The notes: generated by a model not told the origin, from the sequence alone. Numbered from the stretch's first letter, positions 54,071-63,294 are shown. The stretch: DNA of 64,000 nt from Deltaproteobacteria bacterium (GCA_024233595.1 JACKPK010000009.1:1-64000), one strand, 5' to 3'. Made by a program: numbers and translations.

Positions 54071-55567
54071 ATGGGACTTCGTATTAACACGAACATTGCC
54101 AGTTTATCTGCGCAAAACGCTCTTTCAAAATCGACAAGAAAACTGAACCGATCGTTGACAAGGTTGTCAACTGGTTTGCGAATCAACACCGGTCAAGATG
54201 ACGTGGTTGGTCTTGCTAAATCAGAAGCACTGCGATCTCAGATCCGCGGTATCGACCAAGCTCGCGCTAACATTGCATCTGCATCAGGTGTGTTAGGTGT
54301 GGCAGAAGGTTACCTTTCTGAGCTCACAAACATCGCGCAGCAATTGCGTGAAACAGCTGTGCAGGCTTCTGACGGAACTATTTCGTCTGCAGACCGAACA
54401 TCTTTATCGGATAAGTTCAGTAACTTGCTAGCGGAGTACAACCGTTTGGCTAACGGCGCTAACTTTAACGGAGTGAGTTTGCTTGATGGAACATTTGTTT
54501 CCAAATCGATCCAGATTGGTCCGGATCAAGGGGATACAATTTCTATTAGCGTTACCGATGCCAGATCTTCGACAATTGGTGAAGTGGCAGTCTTCACATC
54601 TTCAACATGGACTGCTGTTTCAACCAACACTGCGGCGACTGCTTCCACTGCATTTACTGACCCATCAGGAACAATTACAGTTAACGGTGTAACAGTACCA
54701 ACAAGTGCTTACTTGGACGACGGCGTGTCTTCAATTGAGTCAGATGAATCCGCTTTGGCATACGTGAATGCAATTAACTCTGTGTCTGGTCAAAGTGGTG
54801 TGACTGCTCAAGTTCTCGCGAACGTTGTGACAGTAGACTACACAGCTGGAACAGGTTTGTCTTCCGGCCAAAGTCTAATCATCAACGGTGTGACTGTTAA
54901 GAACACCACTCTCGATGTCACAATTGGAGATGACGATGATATGTCTGCTCTTGTTAGCTTGATCAACTCGAAGACAACGCAAACAGGGGTAACAGCCACA
55001 ATTGATACAGCGAACGATGTGATGGTTCTTTCGGCTTCTGACGGACGAAACATTCACATTCAAACCACAGCCAACGCTGTGAACAGCTCTGGTTACAACG
55101 TCTTTGGTATGACGGGTGCCAGTGGCAATACACAAGCAACGTTTAGAGGAACCTTTGTTCTGCAAGGAAACGAGGCCTTTAACGTTGAGAATGCTGATAG
55201 CACATTTGCTGCCAACGCAACGGAAGCGGTGACCGTTGATACAAACTCAAGTTTGGACAACGCTTCGCTTTCAACAGCAGCAAATTCGCAGTCAGCGATT
55301 ACAACTTTGGATAACGTGATCGCACAATTGCAATCACGGCGCGCCACGGTGGGTTCAACGCTAAACCGTTTTGAAACAGCGGAAAGTGAGTTGAATGCAC
55401 GGGTGGAGAACTTATCTTCAGCTGAATCTGCGATTCGGGATGCCGATATCGCGGCTGAAACTGCAAAACTAACGCAGTTCCAGATCTTACAACAAGCTGG
55501 TGTGACGGTTCTAGCGCAAGCCAACGCGGCTCCTCAGATCGCACTCACACTACTACAAAGTATTTAG
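54071..55567 (+). CDS. Flagellin 1
   Basis: A 498-residue filament protein. Start ATG 54071 has GGAGG five bases upstream and yields MGLRINTNIASLSAQNALSK, the true flagellin N-terminus; a longer frame is rejected. The D0/D1 ends are conserved (SLTRLSTGLRINTGQDDVVG and ADIAAETAKLTQFQILQQAG). The 250-residue centre contains flagellin hook-IN type motifs (LIINGVTV, SLINSKTTQTGVTATI) rich in Ser/Thr, the likely O-glycosylation sites for the Maf proteins. Lies downstream of a sigma-28 promoter. Confidence 0.96.
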   Translation: MGLRINTNIASLSAQNALSKSTRKLNRSLTRLSTGLRINTGQDDVVGLAKSEALRSQIRGIDQARANIASASGVLGVAEGYLSELTNIAQQLRETAVQASDGTISSADRTSLSDKFSNLLAEYNRLANGANFNGVSLLDGTFVSKSIQIGPDQGDTISISVTDARSSTIGEVAVFTSSTWTAVSTNTAATASTAFTDPSGTITVNGVTVPTSAYLDDGVSSIESDESALAYVNAINSVSGQSGVTAQVLANVVTVDYTAGTGLSSGQSLIINGVTVKNTTLDVTIGDDDDMSALVSLINSKTTQTGVTATIDTANDVMVLSASDGRNIHIQTTANAVNSSGYNVFGMTGASGNTQATFRGTFVLQGNEAFNVENADSTFAANATEAVTVDTNSSLDNASLSTAANSQSAITTLDNVIAQLQSRRATVGSTLNRFETAESELNARVENLSSAESAIRDADIAAETAKLTQFQILQQAGVTVLAQANAAPQIALTLLQSI

Positions 55568-55581
55568 GTGCGGCTTTTGGG

Positions 55582-55602
55582 GCCAACGAGGGATAAGTTG
55601 GC
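55582..55602 (+). repeat. Hairpin after flagellin gene 1
   Basis: GCCAAC (55582-55587) and GTTGGC (55597-55602) pair around a 9-nt loop, 15 nt after the stop codon. There is no T tract, so it may slow decay or pausing rather than terminate, consistent with partial readthrough into flagellin 2. Confidence 0.4.
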
Positions 55603-55628
55603 GGCTTGAAGGGCTTTTGAGAGGGATC

Positions 55629-55788
55629 ATTTCTTTCATAAGAAATTGGTTCTTCTCTAAAAGAAAAACGGTTTCTAGGATTCCATTGTTCTAGAGACCG
55701 AGGGAACCAAGATAAGAATAGTTTTTATCTTGGATAAAACTTGAGAAAGGTTTTCGTGACGAGGGAACTCCACTTGTTGGAGGTCACG
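55629..55788 (+). repeat. Multi-hairpin leader of flagellin gene 2
   Basis: Four hairpins in 160 nt. ATTTCTT-TCAT-AAGAAAT (55629-55646). CGGTTTCTAG-N12-CTAGAGACCG (55669-55700, one T-G pair). CCAAGATAA-N9-TTATCTTGG (55707-55733, perfect 9-bp). CGTGAC with inner CTCCA pairing the continuous TGGAGGTCACG (55755-55788, a 7-nt bulge). This is far more structure than chance, in a 273-nt non-coding gap. No clear sigma-28, sigma-54 or sigma-70 promoter was found inside it. Confidence 0.6.
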
Positions 55789-55840
55789 TTAGCTTGGTGA
55801 TGGATACACCGTTACTTTCTCATAGTCATGGAGGAGACCA

Positions 55841-57364
55841 ATGGGCTTACGTATTAACACCAACGTTCAGAGTTTACAGGCTCAGAACAACCTGAAGAAA
55901 ACCACCAGTACATTGAACCAAAGTTTAACACGCTTATCGACCGGTTTGCGCATTAACACTGGTTCTGACGACGTGGTTGGTCTTGCTCGGTCGGAAAGTC
56001 TTCGTGCTCAGATTCGCGGTATTGATGTTGCGTTAAACAACATCTCTGCTGGTCAGAGTACGTTAGGTGTTGCCGAAGGTTACCTTTCGCAGTTGACTGA
56101 CATTGCTCAGCAAATGCGTGAGACAGCGGTACAAGCTGCTGACTCGACCATTTCTTCAGCAGATAGAACATCATTGACAGATAAGTTTTCATCGCTTCTT
56201 TCGGAATACAACCGTTTGGCCGATGGCGCGAACTTCAATGGTGTGAATCTACTCGATGGGACATTTGTGAACAAGAATTTGCAAGTGGGTGCTGACCAAG
56301 GTGAGCAAATTAGTATCAGTATTACTGATGCTCGCTCTACCACAATTGGTAAAGTGGCCATTTACACTTCACAAACGTTTACCGCTGTTTCAGCAAACAC
56401 AGCAGGAAGTGCTTCTACTTCATTTACAGATCCAGGTGCAGGCTTGTCGTTCACAGTTGGAACGCAAACTTACACAGTTGGATCTAGTGAGTACACTTCT
56501 GATGGTGTGTCTACTGTTGAAGCCAGCGAATCTGCGATTTCATACGTGAATGCGATTAACTCTGTTTCCGGTGAAACAGGTGTTACCGCAACCGTACTCG
56601 CAAACGTTGTTACCATTGATTACAGTGGTGGTACTGTTGGTTTATCAGCAGGTCAGGCCTTTATCTTGAATGGTGTGACCATTAAAGATACAGCCTCAAC
56701 ATTGGATGTGACCATTGGTGACGATGATGACATGTCTACATTAGTGAGCTTGATCAACGATCAATCTGCTTTGACTGGTGTGACTGCAACCATCGACACT
56801 GATAGTGATGATCTTGTGTTAACCGCTACAGATGGACGTAACATTCATATCAGAACAACAGCCAATGCTGTGAACAGTTCTGGTTATGGATCATTCGGTA
56901 TCACAGGTGCTTCTGGTAACTCTCAAGCTACCTTCAGAGGTACATTTACTGTACAAGCCGAAGAAGCGTTCACTCTTAACGATGGAACAACAGGCAACCA
57001 AGTTGCTGGAGCATCAACTGCTTCTGTAACTATCGATAGTACTACTTCGCTCAATAACGCGAACCTTGGTACTTCAGCTAACGCTGCGAGTGCGATCACT
57101 ATCTTGGATAACGTGATCAGTCAGTTGCAGTCTCGTCGAGCCGATGTGGGTTCAACTTCGAACCGACTTGATATCGCTCAAACCGAATTGCAGTCTCGCC
57201 AAGAGAACCTCTCTAGCGCGGAATCTGTGATCAGGGATGCGGATATCGCGGCTGAGACAGCTCGTTTGACGCAGAACCAGATCCTGCAACAAGCAGGTGT
57301 TACGGTGCTAGCACAAGCGAACGCCTCTCCACAGATTGCTTTGACTCTGTTACAGAACATCTAA
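55841..57364 (+). CDS. Flagellin 2
   Basis: A 507-residue paralogue of flagellin 1, with MGLRINTNVQSLQAQNNLKK at the N-terminus and QANASPQIALTLLQNI at the end. It shares the D0/D1 ends and large parts of the central domain, but differs in Ser/Thr-rich insertions (TDPGAGLSFTVGTQTYTVGS). GGAGG lies upstream of the ATG. Probably the main or alternative filament subunit; which one dominates cannot be told from sequence. A strong terminator follows. Confidence 0.96.
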   Translation: MGLRINTNVQSLQAQNNLKKTTSTLNQSLTRLSTGLRINTGSDDVVGLARSESLRAQIRGIDVALNNISAGQSTLGVAEGYLSQLTDIAQQMRETAVQAADSTISSADRTSLTDKFSSLLSEYNRLADGANFNGVNLLDGTFVNKNLQVGADQGEQISISITDARSTTIGKVAIYTSQTFTAVSANTAGSASTSFTDPGAGLSFTVGTQTYTVGSSEYTSDGVSTVEASESAISYVNAINSVSGETGVTATVLANVVTIDYSGGTVGLSAGQAFILNGVTIKDTASTLDVTIGDDDDMSTLVSLINDQSALTGVTATIDTDSDDLVLTATDGRNIHIRTTANAVNSSGYGSFGITGASGNSQATFRGTFTVQAEEAFTLNDGTTGNQVAGASTASVTIDSTTSLNNANLGTSANAASAITILDNVISQLQSRRADVGSTSNRLDIAQTELQSRQENLSSAESVIRDADIAAETARLTQNQILQQAGVTVLAQANASPQIALTLLQNI

Positions 57365-57392
57365 TTGAACAGATCATATACTTTTTTAAAAA

Positions 57393-57425
57393 CCTGGTAC
57401 CGTACGGTACCGGGCTTTTTTGTTT
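57393..57425 (+). terminator. Rho-independent terminator after the flagellin genes
   Basis: CCTGGTACC (57393-57401) pairs with GGTACCGGG (57406-57414), including one T-G wobble, around a GTAC loop. A C and then six T residues, a G and four more T residues follow. Confidence 0.88.
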
Positions 57426-57482
57426 TATTCTGACTCCAGCTTTCGATTGCACCTTGGGGGCAATTCAAATACAATGGAGCCT

Positions 57483-58220
57483 ATGAAAACAGTGCTTGTG
57501 AACCAGGCTCGCATGGGGTCAACGCGCTTGCCAGGCAAAGTTTTAAAACCTGTTCTAGGTAAGCCTTTGCTTTCTTATCAGCTGGAGCGTCTGCAACGCA
57601 TTTCTTCTTTAGATGACCTTGTGATTGCAACTACAACTCATCCTTCAGATGATGAGCTCCAAAATTACTGCCATCAAAATAATGTGTCTTGTTTTCGTGG
57701 TTCAGAAGAAAACGTGTTGTCTCGTTTTTTGCAGGTCGCTGAAGATCATAACGCCGATGTGCTTGTGCGTGTCACCGCTGATTGTCCTTTAATTGATCCT
57801 GATGTTTGCGAAACAGTCATTCAAACGTTTTTTAAAAAGCAGTCAGAATACGACTATGTCAGCAATTGTCTAGAAAGAAGCTTTCCTCGCGGGCTCGATA
57901 CCGAGGTGTTTTCGGTGGAGGCCTTAAAAAAAGCACATGGCCTCATAAAAGAGCAAAAACACAGAGAGCATGTGACCAGTTATTTTTATCAGAACCCAGA
58001 TGTTTTTCGTTGTTTCAATGTGGCTTCAGAAAAAAATCATTCTTCTTATCGTTGGACAGTTGATACCAAAGAAGACTTTTACGTGATCGAAGAGATTTTA
58101 AAAAATATTTACCCCAACAATCCTCGGTTCTCGACCCAAGATGTATTGCGATTTTTAGAGACCCGACCTGATTTGGTGACAGCCAATGCTCACATTGAGC
58201 AAAAAAAGGTCGGCGAGTGA
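57483..58220 (+). CDS. SpsF-family cytidylyltransferase for sugar activation
   Basis: A 245-residue CMP-sugar synthetase-like enzyme. NQARMGSTRLPGKVLKPVLG (about residues 5-24) is the nucleotide-binding loop, followed by VLVRVTADCPLIDP and a final SYRWTVDTKEDFYVI. In pseudaminic-acid clusters the cognate enzyme is PseF; this is the SpsF (spore-coat) type, more distantly related to KdsB/PseF. ATG 57483 has GGAG four bases upstream; ATG 57474 is possible. First gene of the sugar-nucleotide block, after the flagellin terminator. No convincing promoter seen in the 57 nt between. Confidence 0.82.
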   Translation: MKTVLVNQARMGSTRLPGKVLKPVLGKPLLSYQLERLQRISSLDDLVIATTTHPSDDELQNYCHQNNVSCFRGSEENVLSRFLQVAEDHNADVLVRVTADCPLIDPDVCETVIQTFFKKQSEYDYVSNCLERSFPRGLDTEVFSVEALKKAHGLIKEQKHREHVTSYFYQNPDVFRCFNVASEKNHSSYRWTVDTKEDFYVIEEILKNIYPNNPRFSTQDVLRFLETRPDLVTANAHIEQKKVGE

Positions 58221-58243
58221 ATTTTAAATAAGGTGAGTTTAAT

Positions 58244-59389
58244 ATGCGTTATTGTACAAAATGTGTGATGCCAGACACAAAACCTGATTTGCAATTTGAC
58301 GAAGAAGGCGTTTGCAGTGCTTGTCGTTACTTAGAAAAACGTCCTGAAATTGACTGGGATGCGCGTAAAAACGAGCTTCGTGGCATTGTCGAAAAATACA
58401 AAAATAAATCCAAGCGCTGGGATTGTGTGATTCCTGTCAGCGGTGGCAAAGATAGCCATTACCAAGTCATTAAACTTAAAGAAATGGGCATTAACCCGCT
58501 CTGCGTCACGGCCACCACCTGTGATTTATCCGATATAGGCCGACGCAATATCGAAAACATAAAAAACTTAGGCGTCGATCTCTTAGAGTTCACACCAAAC
58601 CCGCAGGTGCGGCGTAAAATCAATCGCATTGGTTTAGAGCAGGTTGGTGATATTTCTTGGCCAGAGCATGTGACAATTTTCACGATTCCAGTGCAGGTGG
58701 CGGTGCAGTACGAAATCCCTCTGATTGTCTGGGGTGAGAATTCACAAAATGAATACGGTGGACCTGCTTCAGACAGTGACAATAATTTGCTCACGCGACG
58801 TTGGTTGGAAGAGTTTGGTGGTTTGCTTGGGCTGCGTGTGTCTGACCTTGTTGGTCTGCTCGACATCACTGAGCAAGATTTACAACCTTATATTTACCCA
58901 ACCGATGACGAGCTTAAAAAAGTGGGCGTCACAGGAATTTTTCTTGGTTATTATTTACCGTGGGATGGTTATTCCAACGCATTGCTGGCGCAAGCCTTTG
59001 GGTTTGAAACCTTCAGCCATAGCACAGAAACATCCATGGTGAATTATGAGAACCTTGATAACCACCAAGCGGGCATTCACGAGTATTTTAAATACCTCAA
59101 ATTTGGATTTGGACGAGCAAGTGATGTGGCCAGTTTACACATTCGCCGTGGTCGCCTGACGCGAAAAGAGGGAATGGACATTGTGCGGGAGCGTGATGGT
59201 AAATTCCCATGGACTTACTTGGGCAAAGACTTAGAGACCATTATTCGTCCTCTGGATTTAACCTTAGATGAATTCATGAAGCTTTGTGATCGTTTCACCA
59301 ATAAAAAAATCTTTGTGACAGATAACAATGGTCAGCTTGTTAAAGACAAATACGGCCAACTCACTAAACTCAAATACGATAACGAATGA
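58244..59389 (+). CDS. N-acetyl sugar amidotransferase (PseA/WbpG family)
   Basis: A 381-residue PP-loop enzyme. The N-terminus has a zinc-type pair (CTKCVMPDT, CSACRYLE). The PP-loop is PVSGGKDSHYQVI (about residues 64-76), which binds ATP. LIVWGENSQNEYGG is also conserved. WbpG/PseA convert an acetamido to an acetamidino group with ammonia from a HisH/HisF-like pair; those two genes come next, so the sugar is probably Pse5Ac7Am or a related amidino form. The next gene overlaps its stop by ATGA. Confidence 0.85.
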   Translation: MRYCTKCVMPDTKPDLQFDEEGVCSACRYLEKRPEIDWDARKNELRGIVEKYKNKSKRWDCVIPVSGGKDSHYQVIKLKEMGINPLCVTATTCDLSDIGRRNIENIKNLGVDLLEFTPNPQVRRKINRIGLEQVGDISWPEHVTIFTIPVQVAVQYEIPLIVWGENSQNEYGGPASDSDNNLLTRRWLEEFGGLLGLRVSDLVGLLDITEQDLQPYIYPTDDELKKVGVTGIFLGYYLPWDGYSNALLAQAFGFETFSHSTETSMVNYENLDNHQAGIHEYFKYLKFGFGRASDVASLHIRRGRLTRKEGMDIVRERDGKFPWTYLGKDLETIIRPLDLTLDEFMKLCDRFTNKKIFVTDNNGQLVKDKYGQLTKLKYDNE

Positions 59390-60006
59390 AAGTTGGAATC
59401 ATAGATTACGGCATGGGTAACGTTTTTTCGGTCAAAAATGCGTTTTTGCATTTAGGAGCCTCTGTCGTTGTGTCGTCCGATTGGCAGGTGTTGCAAAATA
59501 GCTCACATTTGATTTTGCCCGGCGTGGGATCTTTTGCGGATGGCATGAAGAATCTAAATGAACTCGATTTGGTGCAGCCACTCAAAGAACATCTTGTTCA
59601 TAAAAAAGCCTGTCTGTTGGGAATCTGTTTGGGAATGCAATTGCTGGCTGATGAAGGAGAAGAAGGTGGCTGCACAGCAGGTTTGTCTTTGATTCCGGGG
59701 CCGGTCAAAAAAATGCAAACTCAACACAGTGAACGTCTTCCTCATTTGGGTTGGAATCAAGTCGAGTGGTCTCAGGAGAACGCGCTTTTAAACGGTATAG
59801 ATTCTAAAACTGATTTTTATTTTGCACACAGCTATCATTTTGAAGCTCAAGACGCCTTTGTTATTGCACGCACGCCTTATTGTGGTGAGTTTGTTTCCAT
59901 TGTTACAAAAGAGAATGTTGTGGGAACTCAGTTTCATCCAGAAAAAAGTTCCAAAGCGGGTTTGCGCTTGTTGCAAAACTTTTTAGAAAGGACTCCTTCT
60001 TGTTAA
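59386..60006 (+). CDS. HisH-like glutamine amidotransferase for sugar amidation
   Basis: A 206-residue class I glutaminase. The nucleophile is in LLGICLGMQLLAD (Cys near 83); the His and Glu of the triad lie in VGTQFHPEKSS. IDYGMGNVFSVKNAF is the typical start. It overlaps PseA by ATGA and the HisF-like gene by seven nucleotides. In WbpG/HisH2/HisF2 systems it supplies ammonia to the amidotransferase. A role in histidine synthesis is unlikely because no his genes are nearby and its HisF partner lacks a catalytic Asp. Confidence 0.85.
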   Translation: MKVGIIDYGMGNVFSVKNAFLHLGASVVVSSDWQVLQNSSHLILPGVGSFADGMKNLNELDLVQPLKEHLVHKKACLLGICLGMQLLADEGEEGGCTAGLSLIPGPVKKMQTQHSERLPHLGWNQVEWSQENALLNGIDSKTDFYFAHSYHFEAQDAFVIARTPYCGEFVSIVTKENVVGTQFHPEKSSKAGLRLLQNFLERTPSC

Positions 60007-60761
60007 AAACAAGAGTCATCCCAACCTTGCTTTGGAAAGATTATGGCCTTGTCAAAGGCAAGGCTTTCGATAGCTGGCGTCGCATTGGTAGTTTGTTGCC
60101 AGCGATTCGTGTTTACAATACGCGTGATGTCGATGAGCTCATTGTGGTTGATATCACGGCGTCTCGTGAGGGGCATGAAATCGATTTTGAAACAGTGGAA
60201 GAGTTTGCCGCTGATTGTTTTGTGCCCTTAACTGTTGGCGGGGGATTGCGTCACATTGATCAAGTGACCAAATTATTACGTTCTGGTGCCGATAAGGTGT
60301 GTTTGAATTCTGTTTGTTACGAGTCGCCACAATTTGTAGAGGAATCAGCAAAACGTTTTGGATCGCAATGTGTTGTGGTGAGCATTGATGCCAAAAAAAC
60401 AGAGCAAGGTTATGTTTGTTACTCGCACAGTGGTTCGCAGATTCAAAATCAATCTCCTGTATTGTGGGCTAAAGAAATGCAAGAGCGTGGTGCCGGAGAA
60501 ATTTTACTCACCTCGATTGATCGCGATGGCCTCATGGAAGGTTTTGATTTGGAATTGATTCAAGAGGTTTGTGATGCTGTGAGTGTTCCCGTGATTGCGT
60601 CTGGTGGAGCCGGCAATTATGATGATTTTTATAAAGCCGTGCAGGCCAAGGCTTCTGCAGTGGCTGGTGCCTCTTTGTTTCATTTCACAGAACAAACTCC
60701 CAGGCAGGCAAAAGAGTACTTGAGTAAAAAAGGTGTGGCTGTAAGGCAAGGGGCTCAATGA
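60000..60761 (+). CDS. HisF2/WbuZ-like acetamidino modification protein
   Basis: A 253-residue TIM-barrel of the HisF type. The start is TTG 60000, with AAAGGA upstream. RVIPTLLWKDYGLVKGKAF replaces the HisF cyclase segment CLDV, so the catalytic Asp11 is Leu; the second Asp (VVVSIDAKK) and the phosphate loops VGGGLRH and ASGGAGNYDDF remain. This fits the AglZ/HisF2 family in which the barrel passes ammonia and does not make IGP. It is coupled to PseG-H by ATGA. Confidence 0.87.
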   Translation: MLKTRVIPTLLWKDYGLVKGKAFDSWRRIGSLLPAIRVYNTRDVDELIVVDITASREGHEIDFETVEEFAADCFVPLTVGGGLRHIDQVTKLLRSGADKVCLNSVCYESPQFVEESAKRFGSQCVVVSIDAKKTEQGYVCYSHSGSQIQNQSPVLWAKEMQERGAGEILLTSIDRDGLMEGFDLELIQEVCDAVSVPVIASGGAGNYDDFYKAVQAKASAVAGASLFHFTEQTPRQAKEYLSKKGVAVRQGAQ

Positions 60762-62215
60762 AATTCGTGATCAGAACAGACTCTTCTTTTACGATTGGCT
60801 CCGGGCATGTGGTGCGTTGTCTTACATTGGCGCAAAACCTGCAACGCTGGGGACATGTCGTTAGTTTTGTTTGTAAAAACTTAGATACAAATTTAAATCA
60901 CTTGGTGAGCGAGGCTGGTTTTGACTTGCATCAAATCGATGCCAAGCTTGATACACAAGATGATGCTTTGCAAACAGCAGAGCTCATTCATAAACTCTCT
61001 TCAGATTGGCTCATTGTCGATCATTATGGTCTGGATCAGGGCTGGGAAGAAGCTGTTCGAACAAAAGCCCAGCAGGACATTAAAATTTTTGCCATAGACG
61101 ATGGTTTTGAACGGGAGCACGCGGTCGATTTGTTTTTGAACCAAAGTAGTTTGGAGCAGACTCAAAACATCTCTCAAAAAATCGAACAGGCTCTTATTGG
61201 CCCGCATTATGCTCTGTTGCGCCCACAATTTTTTAAAAACAGACCCAGTGTTGTTTTAGCAAAAGGCTTGTCGCATTTAATGGTTTTTTTTGGGGGCACC
61301 GATCCGCTTCGCTTAAGTTTGCCAGTCATAAAAACGCTTTCTAAGCAAAATGTGTTTTCCAAAATCACAGTGGTGATCACGTCCCAGCACCCAGACAAAG
61401 AAGACATTAAAGTTTTTTGTGATCAGAAAAATGTGTTTGAACTCAAACAAGATGTTGCTGATATGGCGGCTTTGATGGCGCAGTGTGATTTGTATTTGGG
61501 CGCTGCGGGTACAATCACTTGGGAACGCTGTTGTTTGGGATTAACGGGGGCGGTTGTCACCGTGAGTGATAATCAAATTCCCATTGCAGAGGCTCTTGAT
61601 CAACAGGCGTGCCATGTCTTTTTAGCCGATGGCACCAAGCGCAATCAAAATCAGATTTTAAAAGAGATCGAAAACTTCCATTGGCAAAAGTCTGTGTGGC
61701 AAGATTATCGTCAGAACAGCCTAGGGTTGGTTGATGGTTTGGGTGTTCAGAGGGTGACAAGTTTTTTAGACCGACAAGCTGTTTATTTTGAAGAGGCCAA
61801 AGCAGATGATTCAAAAATGATCTGGCAGTGGCGTAATTCTCCTGAAGTCAGAAAAACAGCGCTAGACCAATCAGAAATCCCGTGGGACAATCACAAAGAA
61901 TGGTTTAAGAAGGTTTTGCAGGACCCCAATCGCAAATTATTGGTGGCGTATGCAGAGAACCAAAAAATAGGGGTGGTGCGTTTTGATCTGCAAGGCAATG
62001 AGGCCGAGATCTCAATTTTCTTAGACCCCGATCAAATAGGACGCTCTTGGGGCGTTGCTGTGTTGAATGGCGCGCGGTTTTGGTTGCAAGATTGTTGTGC
62101 TAAAATACAAAAAATAAAAGCGGTGATTCGCGAAGACAACCCGCGGTCCCAAATTGTATTTGAACGAGCAGGGTATGCAAAGCAAGAGCATGCTTTTGAG
62201 AGGCAAGTGCGATGA
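60758..62215 (+). CDS. PseG-PseH fusion: UDP-sugar hydrolase and N-acetyltransferase
   Basis: A 485-residue bifunctional protein. Residues 1-330 are PseG, the GT-B-like hydrolase that removes UDP from 2,4-diacetamido-2,4,6-trideoxy-altrose: FTIGSGHVVRCLTLAQ, IDDGFEREHAVDLFLNQ, GGTDPLRLSLPV and GAAGTITWERCCLGLTG. Residues 345-485 are a PseH-like GNAT: WQWRNSPEVRKTALDQSEI and IREDNPRSQIVFERAGYAKQ. PseH and PseG act in consecutive steps, so a fusion would channel the product. The order is reversed relative to catalysis (H before G). Confidence 0.9.
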   Translation: MKFVIRTDSSFTIGSGHVVRCLTLAQNLQRWGHVVSFVCKNLDTNLNHLVSEAGFDLHQIDAKLDTQDDALQTAELIHKLSSDWLIVDHYGLDQGWEEAVRTKAQQDIKIFAIDDGFEREHAVDLFLNQSSLEQTQNISQKIEQALIGPHYALLRPQFFKNRPSVVLAKGLSHLMVFFGGTDPLRLSLPVIKTLSKQNVFSKITVVITSQHPDKEDIKVFCDQKNVFELKQDVADMAALMAQCDLYLGAAGTITWERCCLGLTGAVVTVSDNQIPIAEALDQQACHVFLADGTKRNQNQILKEIENFHWQKSVWQDYRQNSLGLVDGLGVQRVTSFLDRQAVYFEEAKADDSKMIWQWRNSPEVRKTALDQSEIPWDNHKEWFKKVLQDPNRKLLVAYAENQKIGVVRFDLQGNEAEISIFLDPDQIGRSWGVAVLNGARFWLQDCCAKIQKIKAVIREDNPRSQIVFERAGYAKQEHAFERQVR

Positions 62216-63270
62216 ACAAAAATATAAAGTTAGGCAAACACAGTGTTGGTGATGATCATCCTCCCTTTGTTATCGCTGAAATGTCGGGAAACCATCAGCA
62301 TTCTTTAGATCGCGCTTTTCAGTTAATTGATGCTGCCGGAACAGCTCAGGTCCATGCTTTAAAAATTCAGACTTTTACCGCTGACACAATGACTCTTAAT
62401 CTTTCGCAAGCTGAGTTCGTCATCAACGATCCTAAAAGCTTATGGCATGGTCGTAGTTTGTACGATTTGTATGAAGAGGCGCACACCCCTTGGGATTGGC
62501 ACAAACCCTTGCAAGAGCGTTGTCATAAAAATGGCTTGGAATTTTTTAGCACACCGTTTGATGCAACGGCCGTTGCGTTTTTAGAAAAACTCAATGTGCC
62601 TTTTTATAAAATTGCTTCGTTTGAAAACACCGATATCCCTTTGATTCGTGCGGTGGCACAAACAGGAAAGCCGGTGATCATTTCTTTAGGCATGGCTAGC
62701 GAGGCCGAGATCGAAGACATTGTCTCGCTTTTTCAAAAAGAAAAAAACGACCAGCTCATTCTTTTAAAATGCACAAGCGCTTATCCTGCTAAAGTGGAAG
62801 ATGCCAATTTGCTCACAATTCCCGAACTCAAAAAACGTTATGGTGTTTTGGTGGGATTGTCTGATCACACTTTAGGTTTAGCGGTGCCTTTGGCTGCAGT
62901 GGCTTTGGGCGCCTGTGTGATTGAAAAACATTTCACTCTAGACCGTAACGATGGTGGTGTTGATGCGGCTTTTTCTTTAGAGCCACATGAATTGTCTTTG
63001 CTCAAACAAGAATCAGAAAGAGCTTTTAAAGCTTTGGGGCAGGTGCATTTTGGTCCCAAAGGAGAAGAGGCAAAGTCTCTGCAATTTAGGCGCTCACTCT
63101 ACATTACCAAAGATTTGCCCAAGGGGCATGTTTTGCAGCCTGGGGATTTTCGCGCCATTCGCCCAGGTTTTGGCCTGTCACCAAAGTATGCTGATGAACT
63201 GCTTGGTAAAACATTGTTAAAAGATGTTAAAACCGGAACTGCTTTGTCGCGCGATTTTCTTTCTGAATAA
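62212..63270 (+). CDS. pseI: Pseudaminic acid synthase PseI
   Basis: A 352-residue NeuB-type enzyme that condenses the PseG product with phosphoenolpyruvate. FVIAEMSGNHQHSLDRAFQL at the N-terminus, KIQTFTADTMT, LLKCTSAYPAKVEDANLL and GLSDHTLGLAVPL then EKHFTLDRNDGGVDAAFSL are the conserved PseI blocks; TFTADTMT and the DGGVDAAFS motif favour Pse over Neu. A C-terminal SAF (antifreeze-like) domain covers about 290-352. Starts in ATGA of the previous gene. Confidence 0.93.
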   Translation: MNKNIKLGKHSVGDDHPPFVIAEMSGNHQHSLDRAFQLIDAAGTAQVHALKIQTFTADTMTLNLSQAEFVINDPKSLWHGRSLYDLYEEAHTPWDWHKPLQERCHKNGLEFFSTPFDATAVAFLEKLNVPFYKIASFENTDIPLIRAVAQTGKPVIISLGMASEAEIEDIVSLFQKEKNDQLILLKCTSAYPAKVEDANLLTIPELKKRYGVLVGLSDHTLGLAVPLAAVALGACVIEKHFTLDRNDGGVDAAFSLEPHELSLLKQESERAFKALGQVHFGPKGEEAKSLQFRRSLYITKDLPKGHVLQPGDFRAIRPGFGLSPKYADELLGKTLLKDVKTGTALSRDFLSE

Positions 63271-63294
63271 AAATGCGAAATCCTTTCTTTTTTT

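Noticed and set aside
57430..57482. Promoter before the cytidylyltransferase gene
   Set aside because: TCGATT resembles part of a sigma-28 -10 but there is no TAAA at the right distance, and no sigma-54 or sigma-70 pair.
59386..60761. Histidine biosynthesis (hisH/hisF)
   Set aside because: HisF Asp11 is missing, no other his genes lie here, and the partner is a sugar amidotransferase.
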